Source of the DNA: Phyllobacterium myrsinacearum
Lineage (GTDB): Bacteria > Pseudomonadota > Alphaproteobacteria > Rhizobiales > Rhizobiaceae
DNA: 64,000 bases
Direction: 5' to 3'
NCBI RefSeq assembly: GCF_002980555.1
Contig: NZ_PVBT01000001.1
Coordinates: forward strand, 1,352,422-1,416,421
The notes beneath the pieces are model-generated. The model ran no database searches and was not told where the DNA came from. It saw nothing but the letters and a program-made list of their open reading frames with translations. Of this stretch, positions 54,303-61,853 are shown piece after piece. Each line of letters begins with the position of its first letter. Within the stretch, counting starts at the first letter, position 1. Made by a program: the position numbers and the translations under genes.

Positions 54303-56909
54303 ATGAACGTTGTCGTCGTCGAATCGCCCGCCAAGGCTAAAACAATCAACAAATATCTGGGTTCAGGCTATACGGTTCTGGCCTCGTTCGGCCATGTCCG
54401 TGATCTGCCTGCCAAGGATGGGTCCGTTCGCCCGGACGAAGATTTTGCCATGTCGTGGGAAGTCGACGGGGCATCGGCCAAACGTCTCGGCGACATCGTC
54501 AAGGCCCTGAAGGACAGTGACGGCCTCATTCTGGCAACCGATCCGGATCGCGAGGGTGAAGCAATCTCCTGGCACGTCCTGGAAGTGTTGCGGCAGAAGA
54601 AGGCCATCGGCACCAAGCCGGTCAAGCGCGTGGTGTTCAATGCGATCACCAAGGGCGCGGTGCTCGACGCCATGGCCAATCCGCGCGACATCGACATGCC
54701 GCTGGTGGATGCCTATCTCGCCCGGCGTGCGCTCGACTATCTCTTCGGCTTCACCCTGTCGCCGGTGCTCTGGCGCAAACTGCCCGGCGCCCGCTCGGCC
54801 GGCCGCGTGCAATCGGTCGCCCTGCGGCTGGTCGCCGACCGCGAAGCGGAAATCGAACGCTTTGTGCGCGAGGAATACTGGAACATTGCCGCGCTCTTGA
54901 AGACGCCGCGCAATGACGGCTTCGAAGCCCGGCTGATCTCCGTCGAGGGCAAGAAGCTCGCCAAGCTCGATATCAAGAACGCCGAACAGGCCGGTGCGCT
55001 GCGCACCATGCTGGAGGGCGCGAGCTTCAAGGCGGCATCCGTCGAAGCCAAGCCGACCAAGCGCAACCCCGGACCGCCCTTCACCACCTCCACCCTGCAG
55101 CAGGCGGCATCCGGCCAGCTCGGCTTCTCGGCTTCGCGCACCATGCAGATCGCCCAGCGCCTGTATGAAGGCATGGACCTTGGCGGCGAAACCGCCGGTC
55201 TGATCACCTATATGCGTACGGACGGCGTGCAGATGGCGCCCGAAGCGGTTCAGGCCGCGCGCCAGACCATCGGCAAGGTGTTCGGCGAAAAATATGTGCC
55301 GGAGAAGCCGCGCTTCTATTCGACCAAGGCGAAAAACGCCCAGGAAGCGCACGAGGCCATCCGCCCGACCGATTTCAACCGCCACCCGAAGGATGTGCGC
55401 CAGTTCCTCGATGCCGACCAGGCGCGGCTCTATGAGCTGATCTGGAAGCGCGCCATCGCCAGCCAGATGCAGTCGGCCGATATCGAACGCACTGTCGTGG
55501 ACATTGACGCACAGAACGGCTCCAGTTTCGCGCAGCTGCGCGCCAATGGTTCCGTGGTGAAGTTCGACGGCTTCCTCGGTGCCTATGTGGATCACCGCGA
55601 GGAAGAGGATGTCGATGAGGACGGCGCCCGCCTGCCCGAAATCCGTGCCGGCGAGGCCCTCGCCCGCGAAAAGATCAACGCGACGCAGCACTCGACCGAA
55701 CCGCCGCCGCGCTATTCCGAAGCCACGCTGATCAAGCGCATGGAAGAGCTCGGCATCGGCCGCCCCTCGACCTATGCGGCGACCCTCGCCACCCTGCGCG
55801 ACCGCGAATACATCACCATCGAAAAGCGCAAGCTCATTCCCGAAGCCAAGGGCCGTCTGGTCATTGCCTTCCTCGAGAGCTTTTTCCAGCGCTACGTGGA
55901 ATATGATTTCACCGCCGATCTTGAGGAAAAGCTCGACGAGATTTCCGACGGCAAATTGCGCTGGAAGGATGTCCTGCGCGATTTCTGGACCGATTTCTTC
56001 GGTTCGGTCGACGGCATCAAGGAACTGCGCGTCACCAATGTTCTCGATGCGCTGAACGACCAGCTTGGCCCGCTCGTCTTCCCGCCGCGCGAAGATGGCA
56101 GCGATCCGCGTATCTGCCAGGTCTGCGGAACCGGCAATCTCTCGCTGAAGCTCGGCAAGTACGGCGCGTTCGTCGGCTGCTCGAACTATCCGGAATGCAA
56201 GTTCACCCGCCAGCTCGGCGGCAGTGAAGGCTCCGGTGAAAACGGCAATGGCGACGAGCCGAAACTGCTCGGCAAGGATCCCTATACGGACGAAGACGTC
56301 AGCGTGCGCAACGGCCGCTACGGCCCCTATGTGCAGCGCGGCGACGGCAAGGAAGCCAAGCGCGCCAGCCTGCCGAAGGGCTGGACCATCGACGCCATGG
56401 ACCATGAAAAGGCGCTGGCGCTGTTGTCCCTGCCACGGGATGTGGGCCAGCATCCTGAATCCGCCAAGATGATCTCAGCCGGTATCGGCCGTTACGGTCC
56501 CTACCTCTCGCATGACGGCACCTATGCCAATCTGGAAAGCGCGGAGGACGTGTTCTCCATCGGCCTCAACCGCGCTGTCACCGTGCTGGCGGAAAAACTG
56601 GCCAAGGGCCCGGGCCGCGGACGCGGCACACCGGCGGCGCTGAAAGAGCTGGGCGAGCACCCCGATGGCGGGCCGATCACCGTGCGTGACGGCAAATATG
56701 GTCCCTATGTCAATTGGGGCAAGGTCAACGCGACCCTGCCGAAGGGCAAGGACCCGGTAACCGTCACGGTTGAGGAAGCCCTGCTCCTGATCACCGAGAA
56801 GGCCGGGGCCAAGGGCACCAAGAAAGCCCCTGCCCGCAAGCCAGCGGCGAAAAAGCCCGCCGCCAAGAAACCAGCCGCCAAAAAGGCGGCAGCGAAAAAA
56901 GCAAGTTAA
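54303..56909 (+). CDS. topA: DNA topoisomerase I
   Basis: An 868-residue type IA topoisomerase. The TOPRIM motif is near the start (VVVESPAKAKTINKYLGSG, then ATDPDREGEAISWH at ~82-95). The catalytic Tyr is in GLITYMRTDGVQM (residue ~300), and AQEAHEAIRPTDF follows at ~344. One zinc-finger pattern is CQVCGTGNLSLKLGKYGAFV plus CSNYPEC. C-terminal GRYGPYV-type repeats and a Lys/Ala/Pro-rich tail complete the protein. ATG 54303 gives the family MNVVVVESPAK start; GTG 54273 is possible. topA leads the run topA-rnr-DUF983-NUDIX-MFS. Confidence 0.97.
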   Translation: MNVVVVESPAKAKTINKYLGSGYTVLASFGHVRDLPAKDGSVRPDEDFAMSWEVDGASAKRLGDIVKALKDSDGLILATDPDREGEAISWHVLEVLRQKKAIGTKPVKRVVFNAITKGAVLDAMANPRDIDMPLVDAYLARRALDYLFGFTLSPVLWRKLPGARSAGRVQSVALRLVADREAEIERFVREEYWNIAALLKTPRNDGFEARLISVEGKKLAKLDIKNAEQAGALRTMLEGASFKAASVEAKPTKRNPGPPFTTSTLQQAASGQLGFSASRTMQIAQRLYEGMDLGGETAGLITYMRTDGVQMAPEAVQAARQTIGKVFGEKYVPEKPRFYSTKAKNAQEAHEAIRPTDFNRHPKDVRQFLDADQARLYELIWKRAIASQMQSADIERTVVDIDAQNGSSFAQLRANGSVVKFDGFLGAYVDHREEEDVDEDGARLPEIRAGEALAREKINATQHSTEPPPRYSEATLIKRMEELGIGRPSTYAATLATLRDREYITIEKRKLIPEAKGRLVIAFLESFFQRYVEYDFTADLEEKLDEISDGKLRWKDVLRDFWTDFFGSVDGIKELRVTNVLDALNDQLGPLVFPPREDGSDPRICQVCGTGNLSLKLGKYGAFVGCSNYPECKFTRQLGGSEGSGENGNGDEPKLLGKDPYTDEDVSVRNGRYGPYVQRGDGKEAKRASLPKGWTIDAMDHEKALALLSLPRDVGQHPESAKMISAGIGRYGPYLSHDGTYANLESAEDVFSIGLNRAVTVLAEKLAKGPGRGRGTPAALKELGEHPDGGPITVRDGKYGPYVNWGKVNATLPKGKDPVTVTVEEALLLITEKAGAKGTKKAPARKPAAKKPAAKKPAAKKAAAKKAS

Positions 56910-56920
56910 GGACCCAAGAA

Positions 56921-59245
56921 TTGGCACGCCGTATCTCTCCACCCAAAGGAAAAAAGCGGCCTGCCAGTTCCGCAGACAGCGGTCGCGAGCCCTATCTGCC
57001 GGGCCGCGAGGAAATTCTCCAGTTCATCAAGGAGAATCCGGACCGTGCCGGCAAGCGCGATATCGCCAAAGCCTTCAACCTCAAGGGCGATGCCCGCATC
57101 GGCTTGAAAGACATTCTGCGCGATCTGGCCGATGACGGCCTCGTGGAAAAGCGGGCGAAGCGCCTTGCCGTTCCCGGCAGCCTGCCGAGCGTTGCCGTGC
57201 TCGATATCACCGGACGCGACGGTGATGGCGGCCTGATAGCCAAGCCGGCCGAATGGCCCGCCGATCACGAGGACCGGCCGCCCACGGTTTTCATCCGCGC
57301 TTCGCGCAACCAGAAGGGCCCGACGCCCGGCGTTGGCGACCGCGTTCTCGCCCGCATTTTTCAGGGCGCCGACCCGAGCGGTCCGGCCTATACGGCCCGC
57401 GTCATCAAGCGCATCGAACACCGCAAGGATGCGGTGCTCGGCGTTTTGCGCCATCTCGACAATGGCGAATGGCGGATCGAGCCGGTGGAGCGGCGGCAGG
57501 CCGAGCTTTCCGTCGATCCCGCCCAGCTGAACAATGCCAAGGCGAACGACCTCGTTGAAGTCGAAGTGAGCAAGATCGGCCGCTACGGGCTGGCGCTTGC
57601 CCGGATCAGCCAGATCATCGGCTCCGTCGCCAGCGAGCGGGCGCTGTCGATGATCGCCATCCACGAGCATGAAATCCCGCACGTGTTTCCCGACAGCGTC
57701 ATTGCCGAAGCGGAAAAGGCCAAGCCCGCCACCATGGCGCACCGGGAAGACTGGCGGCAGGTGCCGCTTGTCACCATCGATCCCGCCGACGCCAAGGATC
57801 ATGACGACGCCGTTTACGCCGAAGCGGACACGGACGAAAAGAATCCCGGCGGCTTCATCGCCACCGTCGCCATCGCCGACGTCGCCGCCTACATCACGCC
57901 GGGTTCGGCGCTGGACCGGGAAGCATTGAAGCGCGGCAATTCGGTCTATTTTCCCGACCGCGTCGTTCCCATGCTGCCCGAGCGCATTTCCAACGACCTG
58001 TGTTCGCTGAAGGAACTGGTCGACCGCCCCGCCCTTGCCGTGCGCATGATTTTCGGCGCGGACGGGCGCAAGATTTCGCACACATTCCACCGCATCATGA
58101 TGCGCTCGCATGCGCGCCTGTCCTATCCGCAGGCACAGGCGGCCATTGACGGCGCGACCGATGAGAAGACGGCGCCCATTCTCGACAGCATCCTGAAGCC
58201 GCTCTGGGCGGCCTATGCCGTGCTCAAGCGCGGGCGCGATTCGCGCGAACCGCTGGAACTCGATCTGCCGGAGAAGAAAATCCTGCTGACGCCGGAAGGC
58301 AAGGTCGACAAGGTGGTGATTCCGCCGCGGCTCGATGCGCACAAGCTCATCGAAGAATTCATGATCCAGGCCAATGTCGCCGCCGCCGAAACACTGGAGC
58401 GCAAGCGCCAGCCGCTGATCTTCCGCATTCATGATGCGCCCTCGCTGGCCAAGCAGGAAGTTTTGCGCGAGTTTCTGCGCACGCTGGATATTTCGCTGGC
58501 GCGCGGCGCCGAACTGCGTCCGAACCAGTTCAACCACATTCTCAAGCGCGTCGAAGGCAGCGAACAACAGGAGCTGGTCAACCAGGTCGTCCTGCGCTCG
58601 CAGTCGCAGGCGGAATACAACCCGGAGAATATTGGCCATTTCGGCCTCAACCTGCAGAAATATGCGCATTTCACCTCGCCGATCCGCCGCTATGCCGATT
58701 TGATCGTGCACCGGGCGCTGATCGCAGCGCTGGCGCTTGGACCCGATGGCATCACCCACAAGGAAGAGGAAGACCTGCCGGAGATCGCCGCGCTGATTTC
58801 CACCTCGGAACGGCGCGCCATGGCGGCCGAACGCGACACGGTCGACCGGCTGATCGCCCATCACCTCGCCGGACAGGTCGGCAGCAGTTTCCAGGGGCGG
58901 ATTTCCGGCGTGACCAAGGCCGGGCTGTTCGTTGCCCTTGCGACATATGGTGCCGATGGCTTTATTCCCATTTCAACCCTCGGCGATGATTACTATCTTT
59001 ATGACGAAACCAACCATGCCCTGTCGGGCGAAAGAAGCGGCAAGGGTTTTCGGCTGGGCGATATCGTTGATGTGCGCCTGATCGAGGCCCTGCCGGTGGC
59101 GGGTGCACTGCGGTTCGAAATGCTGACCGAACCGCATGCCGTTCCAAGCGGCGTGCGCTCGCATCACAAGGCCAAGCGCTTTGCGCGCGGAAGTCAGAAG
59201 CGTCCGGGCGGGTTCTCCCGCGGCGGGCGAAGAGGTAAGGGATGA
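56921..59245 (+). CDS. rnr: Ribonuclease R
   Basis: A 774-residue RNase II/R-family 3'-5' exoribonuclease that degrades structured RNA. An N-terminal winged helix (NPDRAGKRDIAKAFNLKGDA, residues ~39-58) and cold-shock/OB domains precede the RNB catalytic domain (TIDPADAKDHDDAVYAEADT, with metal-binding Asp residues, ~284-303). The S1 domain is at the C-terminus, followed by a basic tail (KRFARGSQKRPGGFSRGG). The start is TTG 56921 with AAGGA upstream. The stop overlaps the next gene by 4 nt. Confidence 0.96.
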   Translation: MARRISPPKGKKRPASSADSGREPYLPGREEILQFIKENPDRAGKRDIAKAFNLKGDARIGLKDILRDLADDGLVEKRAKRLAVPGSLPSVAVLDITGRDGDGGLIAKPAEWPADHEDRPPTVFIRASRNQKGPTPGVGDRVLARIFQGADPSGPAYTARVIKRIEHRKDAVLGVLRHLDNGEWRIEPVERRQAELSVDPAQLNNAKANDLVEVEVSKIGRYGLALARISQIIGSVASERALSMIAIHEHEIPHVFPDSVIAEAEKAKPATMAHREDWRQVPLVTIDPADAKDHDDAVYAEADTDEKNPGGFIATVAIADVAAYITPGSALDREALKRGNSVYFPDRVVPMLPERISNDLCSLKELVDRPALAVRMIFGADGRKISHTFHRIMMRSHARLSYPQAQAAIDGATDEKTAPILDSILKPLWAAYAVLKRGRDSREPLELDLPEKKILLTPEGKVDKVVIPPRLDAHKLIEEFMIQANVAAAETLERKRQPLIFRIHDAPSLAKQEVLREFLRTLDISLARGAELRPNQFNHILKRVEGSEQQELVNQVVLRSQSQAEYNPENIGHFGLNLQKYAHFTSPIRRYADLIVHRALIAALALGPDGITHKEEEDLPEIAALISTSERRAMAAERDTVDRLIAHHLAGQVGSSFQGRISGVTKAGLFVALATYGADGFIPISTLGDDYYLYDETNHALSGERSGKGFRLGDIVDVRLIEALPVAGALRFEMLTEPHAVPSGVRSHHKAKRFARGSQKRPGGFSRGGRRGKG

Positions 59246-59673
59246 CGGAACAGATTTTTGGTGCGGATACGGCCCCGGCAAGACCCGTCCGCCCGGTCGG
59301 TCAGGCCATGTGGCGCGGCTTTCGCAGCCGCTGCCCGCATTGCGGCGAAGGCAAACTGTTCCGCGCCTTCGTCAAATCGGTCGACCGCTGCGCGGTCTGC
59401 GGCGAGGACTATACCCACCAGCAAGCCGATGATTTTCCTGCTTATATAACCATCACAATTGTAGGCCATATTGTGCTGGGCGGATTCCTCGCGGTGGAAA
59501 CGCTCGTCCTGCTTTCAAGCTGGGTGCATCTGGCAATCTGGGCACCCCTCACGGTTGCCATGTCCATCGCCCTGCTCCAACCGATAAAGGGCGCGATCAT
59601 TGGATTGCAATGGGCCAATTACATGCATGGTTTCGGCGGCGAAACCGATGAGCTGGAACCGCCGGAACGGTGA
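59242..59673 (+). CDS. DUF983 membrane protein with a zinc-finger-like N-terminus
   Basis: A 143-residue protein of DUF983. The N-terminal part has two CxxC pairs (CPHCGEG and CAVCGED, residues ~31-57), which suggest metal binding. Two or three transmembrane segments follow (TITIVGHIVLGGFLAVETLV, then WAPLTVAMSIALLQPIKGAI). Function is unknown. ATG 59242 overlaps the rnr stop by 4 nt. Confidence 0.9.
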   Translation: MTEQIFGADTAPARPVRPVGQAMWRGFRSRCPHCGEGKLFRAFVKSVDRCAVCGEDYTHQQADDFPAYITITIVGHIVLGGFLAVETLVLLSSWVHLAIWAPLTVAMSIALLQPIKGAIIGLQWANYMHGFGGETDELEPPER

Positions 59674-59677
59674 TACG

Positions 59678-60412
59678 ATGCCATTGAGCGACCTCGACAA
59701 ATCCGCGCCTGCCAAAGCCGCCGCCCATGCCCGCCTGCGGCCGCGCGATGCCGCATCGCTGCTGCTCGTTGACCGCACCGGCAAGGAACTGCGCATCCTC
59801 ATGGGCCGGCGCCACATGCGCCATGTCTTCATGCCGGGGAAATTCGTGTTTCCGGGCGGGCGCACCGAACGCGCCGATGGCCGCATTGCCGCCTTTGGCG
59901 AGCTGACGCCCTCCGACGAAAACAATCTTTTGAAGGGCATGGGCACGCGCCCCAGCGCCCAGCGCTGCCGCGCCCTCGCCCTTTCCGCCATTCGCGAAAC
60001 CTATGAAGAAGCCGGGCTGTTCCTCGGCCGGCGCGCACCCGCCGCCATCGGCCATCCCGACTGGGCGGCCTTTGACCAGCGCGGCATCCTGCCCGACCTT
60101 TCGGCCATGCGCTATTTCGCCCGCGCCACCACGCCCCCCGGCGGCTCGCGCCGCTTCGACACGCGCTTCTTCATGGCCTTCCGCGAGGCGGTGGCCGACA
60201 GCCTGCCGGAAGGCACCGGACCGTCGCTCGAACTCGAGGAACTGTGCTGGCTGCCCTTCCATGACGCCCTGAAGCTCGATATTCCGACGATCACCCGCGC
60301 CATCATCCAGGAGGCGCAGCTGGTCCTCGGCGCCAATCCCGAGCTGTCGCCCGGCCACAGCGTTGTTCAATACCGCATGAAATACGGGCGTTTCGTCCGA
60401 GAGGTCTTCTAG
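59678..60412 (+). CDS. NUDIX hydrolase
   Basis: A 244-residue NUDIX protein. The Nudix box is stretched: GGRTERADGR is followed, after an insertion of ~40 residues, by the core ALALSAIRETYEEAGLFLG (residues ~104-122, with the Glu ligands in REXXEE). The extended spacing is that of NUDT19-like (CoA diphosphatase-related) members, so an acyl-CoA or CoA substrate is possible. ATG 59678 is used. It lies 4 nt after DUF983 and 3 nt before MFS. Confidence 0.88.
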   Translation: MPLSDLDKSAPAKAAAHARLRPRDAASLLLVDRTGKELRILMGRRHMRHVFMPGKFVFPGGRTERADGRIAAFGELTPSDENNLLKGMGTRPSAQRCRALALSAIRETYEEAGLFLGRRAPAAIGHPDWAAFDQRGILPDLSAMRYFARATTPPGGSRRFDTRFFMAFREAVADSLPEGTGPSLELEELCWLPFHDALKLDIPTITRAIIQEAQLVLGANPELSPGHSVVQYRMKYGRFVREVF

Positions 60413-60415
60413 CTC

Positions 60416-61594
60416 ATGGATGCAATGCAGAAGACGTCCGACCAGATCGTGGTCCGGTCATCCTGGCGCGCCCTCGTTGCGGCCATCGCAACGATCAGCG
60501 CCGTCGGTGTCGCCATCGGCCTCGGCATTCCGCTTCTGAGCGTCATCCTGGAGAATCGCGGCCATTCCGCCACGATGATCGGCCTCAATGCGGCGGTTGC
60601 CGGCATTGCCTCCATCGTTGCCGCGCCCTTCGCCGCCTCCATCGCCGCCCGGCTCGGCGTGGTGCCGACCCTGCTGCTGATGCTTTTGATCGGCGCCTGC
60701 TCCTTCTTCGGCTTCTATGTCTTCAGCGATTTCTGGGTGTGGGTGGTGCTGCGCGTCTTCCTGCATTTCGCCCTGACCATGCTGTTCATCCTGTCGGAAT
60801 ACTGGATCAACACCGCCGCGCCGCCAGAAAAGCGCGGGCTGGTGCTCGGCGTCTATGCCACGGTGCTGTCCATGGGCTTTGCGCTGGGGCCCTGGCTGTT
60901 TTCGCGCATCGGCAGCACCGGCATCACGCCGTTCGCCGTCGGCTTCGGCATCATCATCTTCGCCATGCTGCCCGTTCTCCTTGCCTGGAAGGAAAGCCCC
61001 GATTTTCACGAGGAAGAACATGTGCCCTTCGCGCCCTTCATCTGGGCGGTGCCGACGGCAACGGCCGCCGTCTTCGTGTTCGGCGCGGTGGAAACCGGCG
61101 GCTTCGCGCTGTTTCCGGTCTATGGCTCGCGCATCGGCTACAGCGAGGCCGATGCCGCCCTGCTGCTGACCACGATCGGCCTCGGCAATGTGCTGATGCA
61201 GATCCCGATCGGCCTGCTCAGCGACCATGTGCGCGACCGCCGCAAGATCCTGCTCACCTGCGCGCTGGTCGGGCTTGCCGGCATGTGCATCCTGCCCTTC
61301 ATCACCGCCAACTGGTATCTGGTGGCGGGCCTGTTCTTCATCTGGGGCGGCGTGGTGGCCGGGCTCTACACGGTGGGCCTTGCGCATCTCGGCTCGCAGC
61401 TCACGGGGCGCGAACTCGCCTCGGCCAATGCGGCATTCGTGTTCTGCTATGCCGTCGGCATGCTGGTCGGCCCGCAGGCACTCGGGCTTGGCATGGATGC
61501 GATGGGCCCCGGCGGATTTGCCGTGTCATTGGCGGTATTCTTCGCCGGTTACGCGCTTCTGGTCGGTTCCCGGCTGATACGGCGCAGGAATTAG
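60416..61594 (+). CDS. MFS transporter
   Basis: A 392-residue major facilitator with about twelve transmembrane segments. The cytoplasmic-loop motif A-like RIGYSEADAALLLTTIG and QIPIGLLSDHVRDRRKILLT are clear. No substrate can be inferred. It ends the topA-rnr run and is 3 nt from the NUDIX gene. ATG 60416 is preceded only weakly by a ribosome site, and translation may rely on coupling. Confidence 0.9.
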   Translation: MDAMQKTSDQIVVRSSWRALVAAIATISAVGVAIGLGIPLLSVILENRGHSATMIGLNAAVAGIASIVAAPFAASIAARLGVVPTLLLMLLIGACSFFGFYVFSDFWVWVVLRVFLHFALTMLFILSEYWINTAAPPEKRGLVLGVYATVLSMGFALGPWLFSRIGSTGITPFAVGFGIIIFAMLPVLLAWKESPDFHEEEHVPFAPFIWAVPTATAAVFVFGAVETGGFALFPVYGSRIGYSEADAALLLTTIGLGNVLMQIPIGLLSDHVRDRRKILLTCALVGLAGMCILPFITANWYLVAGLFFIWGGVVAGLYTVGLAHLGSQLTGRELASANAAFVFCYAVGMLVGPQALGLGMDAMGPGGFAVSLAVFFAGYALLVGSRLIRRRN

Positions 61595-61853
61595 CGGACA
61601 CATTGTTCTCGCTGTAGAGAATCATCCACAGATACATAGAAAAGTAGAGCCCACTCACCGTTTCTAGTTACAAGAGAAAAACGGGCGGAACTTCGTAATA
61701 CTTTAGTCTAAGTTACTGGAAAAATTTGCGGTTGAAATCGCTTCTCTAGAATTTGCACTTGACTATTACACATCATTGCAACTCTATTTGTCTCCATATT
61801 GCCTGTTTACATTCCTGCATTTCAAACGACATATATATTGGGAACCGTATTTC